64,000 bases of DNA from Limnanthes douglasii subsp. nivea (GCA_036936605.1 JAUPFV010000003.1:153110997-153174996), one strand, 5' to 3'; positions 24,041 to 36,042 are shown, counted from the first letter of the stretch. Numbers and translations are program-made. The notes: a model not told the origin generated them from the sequence alone.

Positions 24041-24273
24041 TACCAAACACATAAATTTCAATTTCATTCTATAAAATGTGTCTTCTTGGGTGATAGTCAA
24101 AGGCACAAAGGCTACAAGTGTCTCAGCTTTAGTGGTAGGGTGTTTGTCTCTAGAAATTTTGTGTTTAATGAGGATGACTTCCCTTTTCACACTGGTTCCT
24201 AAATACACACCAAAATGAGTCAGTTTCTAGGTATTTTGTTAACCTTTGGTTTCCTAGTCTTCCTACAGGTCTT

Positions 24274-25965
24274 GTGACAAATGAAAAGGTATCCTCTAAG
24301 GTTTCTAACTCTGCAGCTCCAATTGAACAACATACACCTTTGTGCAATGCTCACTTACAGCAACAGAGCTCTACTCTAAGACTTCTAACTGCCTATCCTA
24401 AGGTAACTAGTCTATCACACTCACAGTCTCTATCAATAACTATTCCTTCAGACTCAGTACCCACAAATATCAGCAACAAACAACATCCTAAGTCTACACC
24501 TACACTGACCATTGACTTACCATTTCCCAACCCTAATACTTCCTTTACTTCCCACACATTACAAAACACTCATAGCATGCAAACTAGACGAAAACGTGGC
24601 ATATCTAAACCTAAGTTACCATATGTGGGGTCTCTTGTTACTACTGATAAATGTGTTTTTGAACCTACTCGGTTTTCTGAGGCTACTGGGCATCCTAAGT
24701 GGCAAGAAGCTATGTTGAGTGAGTATAATGCTTTGCTGGCCAACAACACATGGTCTTTAATACCAGTGTCTGATTCTTCTACTGTAATTGGATATAAGTG
24801 GGTGTATAAGGTAAAGTATGGTCTGGATGGCTCTCTTCAGCGATACAAAGCACGCTTGGTGGCTAAGGGTTTTCAATAAACACATGGTGTTGACTTTTAT
24901 GAGACCTTCAGTACAGTCATTAAAGCTTCTACTATCAGGTTAATACTCACTATTGCTGTTTCTAAGGGTCGGACAATGAGGCAGCTTGACATAAACAATG
25001 CCTTCCTCAATGGAGTATAACAAGAAACTGTGTACATGACACAACCTCATGGCTTTGTGGATCCTGTTCATCCTACACATGTCTGAAAGTTACACAAAGC
25101 CATCTATGGTCTAAAGCAAGCCCGTAGAGCTTGGTATTCTAAGCTAAGGGATACACTTCTGAGTTGGGGCCTCTGTAACTCAAAAGCTGATTGCTCCTAC
25201 TTTTACTTGGTCTCTAAGGCAACTATTCTACTTATTCTGGTCTTTGTAGATGATATAGTTGTGACTAGGAATGACACAGTCTGTTTAACTCAGTTCATTC
25301 ACAATCTCAATGCTAAATTTTCTCTTAAAGACATGGGGCCACTCCATCTATTCCTGGGAATAGAAGTTCATCGTGACCAGAGAGGCTTATACCTAACACA
25401 GCACAAGTACATAGACAACTTACTGCTTGCACAAGAGCTGTCCATGTCCAAGCCGTCTCTGTCTCCTATGGTAGCTGGTACCCAGCACTCCACTCATGAT
25501 GGTTCGCCTCTGGTTGGTCCTACATAGTACATAAGCTTATTAAGTGCTTTACAGTACTTGACCCACACACGATCTGACATAGCTTACGCTGTCAACAGTC
25601 TGAAGTAATATCAACAAAGCCCTATATCTATACACTTGCAAAGTTTAAAGAGAGTGTTACGCTACTTATCTGGCACTCACTGGTTAGGTCTTCATATCAA
25701 ACCGTGCTATCAGCTACTGTTTCACGGGTATTTTGATGCCAATTGGGTTTCGTCACCTGATGATCGTTGCACTGTTAGAGCGTATTGTGTCTTTCGTGGA
25801 GAAACCCTCATCTCCTGGTCCTCCAAGAAACAAAATGTCGTGGCCAGGTCCTCCACTGAATCAGAATATCGTGCATTAGCAAACCTATCAGCAGAATTGA
25901 TATGGTTGAAATCGTTACTTACCGAGATTCAGATTCCCCTTATTCCACCATCAGTCATGATGTGG
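24274..25965 (+). pseudogene. Copia RT and truncated RNase H, unit 2
   Basis: Parallel to 14000-15691: WQEAMLSEYNALL, KWVYKVKYG, KGFQ then TAA at 24877, LDINNAFLNG, then FVDD near 25245 where the catalytic motif is normally YVDD, and RNase H STESEYRALANLS. It ends at the same copia/gypsy fusion point (TGTGG at 25961-25965), showing that the truncation predates the duplication. Confidence 0.9.
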
Positions 25966-26332
25966 TTTATTTTCGGTTGAGGGTAATTTTGTCCAGAGTT
26001 TTGTGGTATTTCAAAGGTATTTAATGTTTGGATAGAGTGTAGTGGGAGAATTGAGCTGCCTGGTTGTATTTAATTTTCATTACCCTCATTAAATGAAAGT
26101 GGTTGGGTATTTATACCCTTAATTGTGGGCCACAAGGACTTTCGGGTTGACTTATGGATTCAGGTCGAGTTCAAAGAGTCATTATTTTTAAGCAGGTAGA
26201 TAATCAGCTTAGTCATGAAGTGATTAAGTTTTTAGTACTTTAGTTCAGTTCGGATGGTTCAGTGGGTGGATGTTGTCCGAATTGCCCCTGTCCGATTCTC
26301 ATAAAGAGTGGCAATAAATTCCGGACTCATTA
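25966..26332 (-). repeat. Truncated 3' LTR of gypsy, unit 2
   Basis: Counterpart of 15692-16058. On the minus strand the tract AAAAAAGGGGCAAC precedes TAATGAGTCCGG (TGATGAG in unit 1), and a GGTATAAATACC box lies near 26107-26118. Its U5 end is cut at the same base as unit 1. Confidence 0.6.
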
Positions 26333-26493
26333 GTTGCCCCTTTTTTAGGTTGTGTTCGAAGGCCTTTGGCAAGACCTAAAAAATAGCTCAAGTGTAATCA
26401 TAGCTTTGTCCGGACATTTCGAAAATCTGTAATCTACCTCGTTAATCTTCAAAGTTTTCATCTCTCGAAAAACCTTTATTTTTGTGTGAGTTT

Positions 26494-29435
26494 ATGTTCA
26501 CAACAAGAAATGCTTTAGTAAAAGGTGGGTGGCTCAATTTGTCAGAGTTGGAAAAAGCTCAAAAGGTTGAACAAGAAAGGCGCATCGCTGCAGGCCTCCC
26601 TGTTTCCCCTGTTGATAAACCGGAAACACCATGCTCAGAGCCTGACCGAGGCTCTTCTTCAACTAAGAGTGCTAAACCTAGGAGGTTGTTCCAGTCCAAT
26701 ATTTCACCAATCGTTTCGGGCTCATCGGTCCAGGAGTCAGAGCCTGTTGTTGAACCAGGGCACGCAGGCACAAGTTTTAAGAAACCTTCCCCATTTATTG
26801 CTATGGGGTCAGATGCTGATATCTTCTCGGAGAAACTGGTAGATAGAGGAAGGGGTCGTCTGGTAAAAGGGCAGGCTGCTGGCACACAGCCTAAATAAAA
26901 AACCACACCTTCGAAATCCGGGGCAAAAAGTAAAACCACAGGATTAGAAGCACCCATCAAAATTCCAAAAGACAAGTTGTCCGGTCCGGAGGTAACTAGC
27001 TCAAGTCTTCGAAAAGAGACCTCCGGGTCCGAGCCCCAACCGGACTCTAGACCACAAGAAGGAAATGATGCTCAACAATCCGGAGGGCCTACTGAGCCAG
27101 CCACCAGCCATTCTCTTCTTAAAACAGCTGACAACCCCTCCATGGTAATGGAGGATGTGATGGAGGACAACGTTGAAGAAGCCCCTTTTGAGACTGACAT
27201 CTCCGGGAAAACAAGTGAGACTTCCATCGCTAGGAAGAGCAAAGGCAAGGAAAAAGTGTGTCTAAAGCATCCGGACCTGCCAGAGTGCCTTGCGGGAAAA
27301 GTGGGGCCTTGTTTCTACAAAGTGAGTGTTAAATATATGTTGGCCTTGCAGAAGATCAACTATGCTTTCATTCACACAGCTGAACTTGGCCGGATAAGGA
27401 CAAGTGGGGTATTCCAGAGAATGTTAAAGTAAGGATTCTAATCGATCCGGAGACGCCCATGGACTGTAAGCTCAACGAGATTGTCTTCTACACTGAGCTG
27501 TTCAAATGGGGACTTAGGTTTCCCTTGGACCCATAAATAATCAGATATTTCCATCTGATTAAGCTTTGCCCAAGCCAGCTAAGCCCTAATGCATGGTTCA
27601 CCCTCATGGCATGTATCATGGCTTCAAGGCTCTCCGGAATTCATCTACCGATGGAGCAATTTGATGATGTGGCAAACTTCTATATAAATCATGTCATCAT
27701 TTTCTATCACTTCAACATGGGTGACAACTACAAGGTAGTGGAGGACTTACTCGAGTCGGAGAAAGGCTGGAAGACTCAATTTATGTTCGTCGGCGGTTCT
27801 TAGGAGAATGGGAAGAAAGTTAAAGCTGGTGTCAACCCAAGTATGCTCACCAGCAGATGGCGAAGTGATGGTAACAATCTCACCAGATACTTCTACTTTT
27901 ACTTATAAAAACTTTTTTATCTAATTCTTTTTTCTTTTGCTTTTTGACAGTGCTGCCCAAGGATTTGAACGATTACTTAGAGGCCGGGCAGAATACTTGT
28001 ACCAAGCTGAATGCTTGGACAGCTGAAAAATGGGAAAACCGCTTCCACAACTTCTTTACCGGAGGTAATTTAACCAGATCCTACCTTTGGAATACAATAG
28101 ACCGAAGAGATCTGTCTTGGGAGGAATTGACCACTCCACCCCTCCGGGAGTGATTCTCCAGAAGACAGAGGGAAAAAATGGAAAATTGATCTTGTCGGGC
28201 AGAGCTACAGCCCCAAGAAAGATGAAATGTAAAAAGGTTAAGGCTAAGCAAAGGGTGGTAGAGGCCAATCCTACCGAGGTGGAGGAAGCTGTCCAAACAA
28301 ACCCAGAGGGTCAAGATTATAGGCAAATCGATAATGCCTTACTACAAGTGGTGGAACACGAGAGAACCAAGGAAGTTGTTGGGTCTCCAAAACCTCGAAA
28401 GGTCCCCATTTAGGACAGAAAACGGGGAGTAGAAGGTGTAGGTCGGGACGCCAAGAGAAAGAAAACTTCGAAGGGAGATGAGGTTTCTCTCCGGGATCCG
28501 GAGCCACTGCCTCCAGTTGACCCTACTGATCCTACGAAAGCAGAAGAGATCCCTTGTGACTTTCAAACCGGAGAGGTTAGAGGAGGGGCTATCAGTATTG
28601 ATGGTGTCGACATTACTGGGCTTGAGGGGATTGGTCTTTATTTTGAAAACCTCCCCAGGGATAATTTTGCTGGGCCCTACCTCCGCCCAAGTTCTTCGAA
28701 CACCGTCACATTCAAAGGTAAGTCTTTTTCTGTCTCAAGCGAAAAAGATGTAATTGCTCACTCCATTTTAAGCAATGTCCAGCCAGTACTTATTTTGGAG
28801 AAGCAAGTACGCAATCAGTCAGCCATCATCAACACCCTCAATTCTGACAAAGAGAAACTGTCTAGCGATCTTCTTAGTGCCAACCAAATACTGAGGCATT
28901 GAGGAAAGAGAATGAGGAGTTGAAGAAATGTCAGGAGGACTTAGCCAAGAGGTTGGCCACTTTGGAAGAAGTTGTCAAAGAACTCCAGTCAAAGCAATCT
29001 GATCTCGTAAAAGACCTATTTTCTTCAAAAGAGGAGGTGAAGGCCAAAGATAGCACTATTCAGGCCTTAACTAATGACAAGATCTCTCTTGAGAATACTG
29101 TGTTCAAGGCTGAGCAAGAAAAGGCTGACTTGTTAAGGGATCCAGAGAAAACAATCCAGGCTAGGATAGATGCTTATACCAATGAGGTGATAGATTCTCA
29201 GGAGGCAAGGTATGCTGAGGTCAGGTCAGATATGGTTCTGCTTTTTCATGAAACGTTTCCGAAGAAGACCTTGGGAGATTTATGGCAATTCGTGGAGTAC
29301 GAAGACATTCCTCATCATACTATGTCCAATGAGGACAATAGTGATGAAGAAAAAGAGACTGGGGAGAGCCCAGATGACGACCCAAAGAAGAAGAAGCCAA
29401 GTGAGGCTGAGCCATCTTCAAAGGCTCAATCTTAG
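26494..29435 (+). pseudogene. Extra ORF of Tat-type gypsy, antisense to pol, unit 2
   Basis: Counterpart of 16498-19431, with a better preserved 5' part: one frame runs from 26494 to 27432, broken only by TAA at 26896. Further lesions are the shared frameshift near 27398, TAA near 27535 and TAG near 27801 (Trp in unit 1), a frame change near 28150, TAG at 28411 and a one-base loss near 28888. The C-terminal coiled coil and acidic tail are open from 28899 to 29435. Its upstream region lacks the TATA segment present in unit 1, so this copy probably lost its promoter. Confidence 0.8.
27871..27950 (+). other. Probable intron in the antisense ORF, unit 2
   Basis: Same 80-bp GTAACA...TTTTTGACAG segment as in unit 1, splitting the codon after WRSD. 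Both splice dinucleotides and the T-rich tract are kept. Confidence 0.7.
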
Positions 29436-29949
29436 AATATCAATTATCTTTTTAATTTTGTTGTGATTGAACCAAAGTCCTTGGATGGCCAAGGAATTTT
29501 TTGTAACCGTGTCCGGTCCTTGTCCGGATAAACCTTTCTTGTTTTGAAAATTCAAAGTCCTTGGATGGCCAAGGCATTCCGTATGTTTTAATGAGCAGTT
29601 TTATTTTGCATAACTCCTGCATCGTTTCATGATTTTTTTTCAATTTTGGTCGCTAATGTTTAAACAGCCCTTAGTTATTTCACAAGTATTTTAAAATGAG
29701 AGTGTTTAAATTCTCCGATGACCAATGTTTAAGTAGTCATCATTCCACCAATTTAATCCGGTCTGCTATTGATAAAGAATTTCAAAGAAAACTTTTAATT
29801 GAAACATTCCGGATCTTTTAAGAAGGCATACAATTTTATAAAAAAATCTCGGACACCTCATTAAAACCTCCCCGCGCCACCAGGGTAGGAAAGAGTATGC
29901 CCCCAAATATTTACATGAACTTTTAAACAAGTAAATATTTACATAGTTT
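29436..29949. other. Spacer between convergent ends, unit 2
   Basis: Matches 19432-19888, including the paired CCTTGG/CCAAGG hairpins (29475 and 29556). It keeps about 60 bp near 29733-29800 that unit 1 has lost. No gene seen. Confidence 0.5.
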
Positions 29950-31155
29950 CTATTCCAAGTACAACCGGAGGTGTTCAATGTTCCTAGGGTGATTCAAAAT
30001 CTTTCTATCTTTGTCTTGGAGCCGGTAGGTCCCTGACTTAAGCTTTTCAATGACCACATAGGGTCCTTTCCAAGTTGGAGCCAACTTACCGAACGGCTTC
30101 TCTTTAGTATGTAGGAAAACGTTTCTCAATACCTTATCCCATGGTTGAAAATCCCTTCTCTTAACTTTAGAAGCAAACCTTCTTCTCATCAAACCTTGAT
30201 AGTGTGCAGCTCTAAGGTAAGCCTTAACTCTTCTTTCTTTTACTAAGTCAAGCTGGCCTCTGACTGCCACTTCGTTAGCGTGTTCGGAAAAATTATGAAC
30301 TCGAAATGAATGAAGAGTAGCTTCTATGGGAGCTATGGCATCCATCCCATATACTAAGGCAAAGGGAGACTCTTGTGTTGCAGCCCCGGGAGTGGTCCGG
30401 TAAGCCCACAAAACTTCTTGCAAGTAACTTGGCCATTTTCCAGCAGCCCCTTCTAAATTCTTCTTTAAACCAGACAATATTGTCTTGTTGGCCACTTCGA
30501 CCTGACCATTTGCTTGTGGGTGGAAAGGAGAAGATAGGCAATGTTGTATGCCTCTAGAGGCACACAAATTCTCCATTTCTTTGTTGTCAGACTGTGGCCC
30601 ATTGTCCGTGGTTATTTTTTGTGGAATTTCAAATCTGCAACATATATTGGATAAGATGAATTTTATAACAGATTTTGATGTTGTACCTGCTAATGGAGCT
30701 GTTTCGATCCACTTTGAAAAGTAATCAATAGCGACGATTATAGTTCTGCACCCCCCGGATGCCATGGGTGGAGGTCCTACTAAATCCAACCCCCATCGAG
30801 CAAAAGGTATTGGCTTAGAAATTGATTCCAAAGGAACAGCTGGGTATGGATTTCATTACCATATCGCTGGCATGGATCACACTTTTTACCAACTTTTTGG
30901 CATCTTGCATTATAGAGGGCCAATAGTCCCCAGCTAATAAAACTATTCTGGTTAGAGCCCTGAATCCACAGTGTGCTGATCCCTCACCATCGGAGAGTAT
31001 TATTTGAGAATCGTAAAAGAGGTTTACTATAAGATTTCTTATAAATGATATCTCTTAAAATGAAAAAACCACGAGCCTTGTACTTTACTTTCCTTGCTAC
31101 TGTTTTTTCCGGAGGCAAGATGTCATCTAAGAGATATTGAAGGAGAGGAAATCTC
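29950..31155 (-). pseudogene. Tat-type gypsy integrase and linker, unit 2
   Basis: Open from 30831 down to 29950, with WGLDLVGPPP, TTDNGPQ and HPQANGQVEVANK (complete D-D-E) and the WKGPYVVIEKL C-terminal block. A one-base loss near 30841 separates the CDPCQRYGN zinc-binding part. The linker PQD...FPLLQYLLDD reaches 31155, where a TAG replaces a Trp codon of unit 1. Confidence 0.93.
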
Positions 31156-31720
31156 TAGTCTTGAGGCTCTTTTATCTTTATATTCAAAATTTCTTCTTCC
31201 TTATCCGGATTGATTCGAATGGATGGGCACTCCAGCACATGAATCCAAGGGTAGGACTCAGTATAGGCTATGGTTGCCAAAGAGTTTGCTAGTGTATTTT
31301 CTGTTCGGGGTCTATGTTCATAGGTGATACTTTTGAAATTAAGTGCCACTTCTTTGAGAAGAAGTAAGTATTTAACCAACTGCTCCTTTTTGGCTTTGGA
31401 TTGACCTTGTGCATGATGAATAAGAAGCTGAGAATTGCTCAATAACTTGACCTTTTTGGCTCCACAGATATGAGCTAATTTCAAACTAGCTATAGCGGCA
31501 TTATATTCGGACTCATTATTAGAAGCCCTGAAAGAAAAACATATAGCTTGGTACATTCTGTCACCGTATGGAGAGGTTAAACATACCCCAGCACCACATC
31601 CCATGGTACTTGATCCACCATCAGTCCGGACAACCCAGATGTTTTTATCTTTCACACCAGTTGCTTGCTTAGTATCCCTATCTGAATGGAATTCAACTAA
31701 GAAATCAGCCACAACTTGGG
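31156..31720 (-). pseudogene. Archaeal-type RNase H of Tat gypsy
   Basis: Second RNase H domain, a hallmark of the Tat lineage. RTDGGSS (first Asp), GAGVCLTSPYGD, NNESEYNAA (catalytic Glu), then SNSQLLIHH where the family has SDSQL, and ANSLATIA where the family has ADALA. Two catalytic Asp are therefore Asn, both explainable by G-to-A changes. The domain follows the native RNase H without a gap. It normally removes RNA from RNA:DNA hybrids. Confidence 0.85.
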
Positions 31721-32161
31721 CTTTGACTGCTGTTCGAGGAGAAAAATCAATATCGTAGTCTCCCAACTCTACTGACCATTTGGTCATTCTACTTGAAACG
31801 TCAGCTTTTTGGAGAACATTTTTCAAATGGAAAGAAGTCCGAACGATGATTGAATGTAACTGAAAATAGGGCCTCATTTTTCTTGCAGAATTACCAGGGC
31901 CAGCGCCAACTTCTCAAGCTTCAAATATCGTTTTTCTGCATCTATCAAGCTTTTGCTGATATAGTACACCGGATGAGGATAACTGTCCACCTCTCTAACC
32001 AATACTGCACTTATTGCGCAATCAGAAATGGTTAAATAGACATAAAGCGTTTCTCCATCAGTAGGTTTAAATAAAGTTTTGGGGGAAGACAAATTCTTCT
32101 TAATTTCATCGAAGGCCTCATCACACTTTGAGGACCAGTTGAAGTCTTTTGCACCTTTCAA
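31721..32161 (-). pseudogene. Native gypsy RNase H
   Basis: Follows RT: FNWSSKCDEAFDEIK, then LYVYLTISDCAISAVLVRE, HPVYYISKSLIDAEKRY, EKLALALV, and after a frame change near 31875 RPYFQLHSIIV and RMTKWSVELGDYDIDF. This is the ordinary Ty3/gypsy RNase H, in Tat elements usually the degenerate partner of the second, archaeal-type domain. Confidence 0.87.
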
Positions 32162-32935
32162 AGTTTGAAAAAACGGGGGACACCTGTCCGAAGACCTTCA
32201 AAATGAATCGATTTAAAGCAGTTAGTCTCCCAGTCAATCGTTGTACCTCTTTAATATTTCGAGGAGGCTCCATTTGCAGTAAAGCATTAAGCTGGTCCGG
32301 ATCAGGCTGTATCCCTTGCTCACTTATCAAATACCCTAAGAATTTCCCGGACTGCACTCCAAACACACACTTTTCTGGGTTTAATTTCAAATTTACTTTC
32401 ACTAAGTTAGCAAACGTTTCTTGGAGATCTGCCAAGTGTAGCTCTTCGTCCACACTTTGCACTATCATGTCGTCGATATAAACTTCCACGTTTCTTCCAA
32501 TTTGATCAGCAAAAGCCTTGTGTTACCAACCTCTGATAAGTAGCCCCAGCATTTTTTAACCCAAATGGCATCACCTTGTAAGAATGAAGGCCCCTATCAG
32601 TAACAAATGTAGTATGTTCCTGATTCTTTGGATCCACTTGAATCTGAATATACCCGGAGAAGGCATCCATAAAAGATAGCAGCTTGTTTCCAGATGTGGA
32701 GTCCACCAACTGATCAATCGGGGGGACTGGGTATAAATTATTTGGGCAACCTCTGTTGAGCTCTGTAAAATCGATGCACATACGCCATTTGCCATTTTTC
32801 TTTTTCACCAACACTGGATTGGCTGTCCATAAAGGGTATTGAGATTCCTTCATGTGCCCCATTTTAGTAAGTCGGTCGACTTCTTGAACTATGACATCAG
32901 CCTTTTCTTTCAAAAAAGCTCTTCTCTTTTGTATT
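32121..32935 (-). pseudogene. Gypsy reverse transcriptase
   Basis: Blocks in order: KEKADVIVQEVDRLTKMGHMKE, WTANPVLVKKKNGKWRMCIDF, YPVPPIDQLVD, LLSFMDAFSGYIQI, HSYKVMPFGLKNAGATYQRLV. A frameshift near 32510-32520 follows, then VYIDDMIVQS with the catalytic Asp pair, and LKLNPEKCVFGV, LGYLISEQGI. The sequence is typical of Tat reverse transcriptase. YIDD replaces the commoner YVDD, a conservative change. Confidence 0.93.
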
Positions 32936-33411
32936 ACAGGTGCTATGTCCCTTCGGATGACAGTTGATGTGATATAATATATGTTGGTACTCCGGTAACA
33001 TCAGCATTGCACCAAGAAAAAACATGCTGATGGTATTTCATCTTGGATCCTATCTTAACACTTTTTCCTTCAGCCAGAGAGTGTGTTTCAACCTCTTCAA
33101 TTGGTATTAAAACTCCAGGGGTCTCTCTGGGGTCATCAATTTCACCCTCTCCCTCAGAGGGCCCCTCAAAATGTTATTCCTCATTGATCCGAACTGCCCC
33201 CATTGTTCGAGGAGCTAGTGCTGTTGCATAACACTCTCTTGCTACCTTTTGGCTGCTCCAAACAACTCCCACTTGTTCTTGCACAACATATTTCAAGCAT
33301 TGGTGGACTGTTGAGGCCATGGCATGCATCCTCGAGAGCTAAGATCTCCCCAGAATACCATTATAAAAAGTGGGACAATCCACCACAACAAATAGTATTC
33401 TAACCATTTTT
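32936..33411 (-). pseudogene. Protease-RT linker of gypsy
   Basis: Degraded region between protease and RT. No domain can be named. It is colinear with pol and shows no insertion. Confidence 0.5.
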
Positions 33412-33684
33412 TTAAAAGGGCCTTTGCCCAATAAAACCTCCTCCTCGAAATTCTTCAATCACATCTGCTGAGCTTCCTGTGAAACCCACAATCGACATGT
33501 TCGAACGTTGAATTACCGCCGGATTTTTCATCTTTTTATTGGAAATTAAAAAGAGAATATTGGCAGAACTTCCGGTGTCCACCAAAATTCGTCTTATGTC
33601 ATTGCCCCCGATGGATGCTCCTATGACAACAACATCTTCATGAGGACCAGCAATATCCCTCAAGCCATTTTTCGTCAAAAACAA
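33412..33684 (-). pseudogene. Gypsy aspartic protease
   Basis: Retropepsin-like fragment: DVVVIGASIGGNDIRRILVDTGSSANILF carries the catalytic DTGSS motif, followed by a V-GFTGSS segment. It would process the polyprotein. It lies in a separate frame from gag, with a stop near 33690. Confidence 0.88.
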
Positions 33685-34606
33685 TGAAGGGAAATGGAAT
33701 CTACGATTGATAGGAAGTCATGCCTCCTTCCAGTTGGGTAGCTAAAGTATTAACGTGCCTCTTTCTCGTAGAAGCAGTTGGTGCCGTCATGGTGTCTCCT
33801 CTGAAAATTGTAAGTGACTCATAAAAGTTGATAAGTCCGGACACCGACTTGCAATGTTCTGCGATAACACCCACTTTATTCCGAGTTGGATCAGGGTCCA
33901 AGTATTCTGACTCTACATCGAACCTTTCGATTATGACCATAGCCCCATCTGAAGCCAATGTGCCTGCATTGTTCGGACCAGCCCGATGAGCGTTATCAGG
34001 CATATTTCCGATTCTTCTTTTAACATACGCTCCCAACTTTCCTATTTCAATCAAATTCTGGACTTTTTGCTTCAAAGCAATACAATCCCCAGTGGTATGG
34101 CCATTATCATTGTGATACTAGCAGAAACAATTGTTGCGGCTCTCCCTATGAGAATGTAACGCAACTGGCCTTCTATAATGTACTTCGTCTTTTGTTTTGT
34201 CATACATGGTGCCTACGTTTTCTTTCAATTCTGCAAACCACTCCGGTTGAACCCAAGGCCCTCGCTTATTTCTAGATTGCTGACTCTGGGCTGGTGCAGC
34301 TGGCTAAGACTGAGCTTTGGCTCGGTTATGACTCTGCTCGGCCTCCTTAGCCTTGTTCCCGGACTGGTTTTGGTTTGGATTTAGTGCAGCCGGAGCATAC
34401 CTCACCTGCTTGTGCACCCTAGTTTTCTTTGTTTCATCCATATTAATCTGCTTTCCGACCTGATTCAGCAAGCCTCCCCACGTCATGGCTTTTTTCATGG
34501 TTACTGAATCGGCCAAATTTCCAGGGTTTAAGCCCTGCCTCGGAGAAGCTATTGCTACTTGTTCAAAGTAATCAGCCAACCCATTTTTGGTATTTATAAA
34601 GCGACT
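33685..34606 (-). pseudogene. Gypsy gag, 5'-truncated
   Basis: C-terminal half of a Tat gag: FINTKNGLADYFEQVAIASPRQG near 34590, MTWGGLLNQVGKQI, a polar N/Q/K segment, then a frame with KVQNLIEIGKLGAYVKRR near 34060. A CX2C-like zinc-knuckle trace is not obvious. The sequence ends at 34606 against an unrelated direct repeat, so the gag N-terminus and 5' LTR are lost. Confidence 0.8.
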
Positions 34607-35045
34607 TATGTATTCTTTTAGAATACTAAAGTGTTTGACTTGATTAGGGTTGTATAACCGGTATAACCAATTTTAGTAATTAAAAATGATTATTTATATC
34701 GATCATTATATTCTTCTAACAATACTAAAGTGTTTGACTTAATTAGGGTTGTATAACCGGTATAACCAATTTTAGTATTTAAAAAATGATTATTTATATT
34801 GATCAATCTATTTTTCTAACAATGTTTATAGATGATATAAAAAATGAATTCTCTTATGTTTTATTTTACTACGTGTAATTCATTTGGATTGCACTTTCTC
34901 TTGTTGATTTCATCAACATAAAATCCTTTTTAAACCATGTAAAAACGTTGAGCAATTTTCCGACCATCTGAACAAGATTAGAGACATGGTGATTTTCATA
35001 TAAATTACTCAATATTCAAAATATAATATAGTTTGGGGATAAATG
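34607..35045. repeat. Direct repeat A with internal 99-bp tandem copy
   Basis: Resembles 41390-41745 in the same orientation (AAAGTGTTTGAC, TAGCCGGTAT or TAACCGGTAT, TCTTATGTTTTAT, CATTTGGATTGCA, TTATCCGACCATCTGAACAAG). Copy A holds a 99-bp tandem duplication (34622 and 34721) present only once in copy B. No coding content seen. Confidence 0.8.
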
Positions 35046-35116
35046 ATTCTGATATATTATTAAGTTCTACTTGACATAAATGTCTAAAATGAGTGGATAA
35101 GGTACTCTATAGTTTG

Positions 35117-35378
35117 TACTCCCTCCATTCCGTAATATAGGTCGTTTAAGGTTTTGGAGTAGAAACCAATAAATACAATGATGATTTCTCTCTCCTATAA
35201 AAACACAAAAAGAAATCTAATTCTATTGTGTCAAATTTATTAATTTAATAAAAGAAACAAACAATAAAATATCATTGGTTAAAAGAAATTAATTGCTGCA
35301 TTAATATCACCAAACGACAATTAAAGTGGAATTTTTTGTATTTTCTAAAACGACCTATAGCGTGGAATGGAGGGAGTA
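35117..35378. mobile_element. Stowaway-like MITE with TA target duplication
   Basis: The body 35119-35376 (258 bp) starts CTCCCTCCATTCC and ends GGAATGGAGGGAG, perfect terminal inverted repeats of the Stowaway (Tc1/mariner) type, flanked by TA at 35117 and 35377. The inverted repeat extends inward (TAGGTCGTTT/AAACGACCTA). No transposase. Confidence 0.93.
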
Positions 35379-35556
35379 ATAACAAAAATAAAGGAAACGG
35401 AATGAGACAGCCTTTAATTTTTTTTAACATTCAATCATATCACATTTATTTATTATATTATGTATTCGTTAATAACATTGAAGGGATGAAAAACAACGTA
35501 GTAGTATTATTAGTATGTTTCATTTCTTATAGTAATGTCTCAATAGGGTCTCTGGC

Positions 35557-36042
35557 TGTTAAGGATATACCTTAACGACCGGTTAAGGGTGTTTCCGGCG
35601 TTCTGATGACAGCCACACCGGCAATGGAAGAAGAACGGAGGAGAAGAGAAGTCAGCTAGGGTTATGAATCCCTAAGTGACTGACTTCTCTTCACTAATCA
35701 GAAACGACTCCTTTAGTTGTCGTTTGGACCATCCTCAAGGGTCCATCGGGTCATTCACTGGACAAGGCCCATGACCCACTACTGGGGACCCTCTCTAATA
35801 TATCACACGTAATTTAGTCATTCTGGTCCTAGTAACACTCTTGTACAAAATTCAGCATTTAACATTAGTCTCTTATTTACAAGTATACCACTGTAACAAT
35901 AAAGATTCCTTCACAGCCTGTACCAACTACCTATATATATGGTAGTGCTGTGAAGGTACAAAGATGAAGAAAACAGAAAGAATAAAAATTTCTTACAAGC
36001 TCTCTCTCTTCTTCTTCCTCCATAGCTGCAAGCTTTCTTACT
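35557..36042 (+). repeat. 5' LTR of complete copia
   Basis: Starts TGTTAAGGATA and ends CTTTCTTACT before the primer site. It contains the imperfect inverted pair GAAGTCAGCTAGGG...CCCTAAGTGACTGACTTC (35651-35690) and a TATATATA box near 35932. The end is not canonical CA, but the 3' LTR ends identically. Confidence 0.88.

Larger units (their letters stand above)
21356..31415. repeat. Tandem segmental duplication, unit 2
   Basis: Second 10.06-kb unit, starting TGTCAAGCAATTGAG like unit 1 (TGTCAATGAATTGAG). It is shorter mainly because of a roughly 275-bp deletion near 26432. After 31415 the gypsy continues without a counterpart in unit 1. Confidence 0.93.

Noticed and set aside
32121..32935. 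Endogenous pararetrovirus RT
   Set aside because: Gene order (protease, RT, two RNase H, integrase) and the sequence blocks are those of Tat gypsy; integrase is present and no movement or coat protein is seen.
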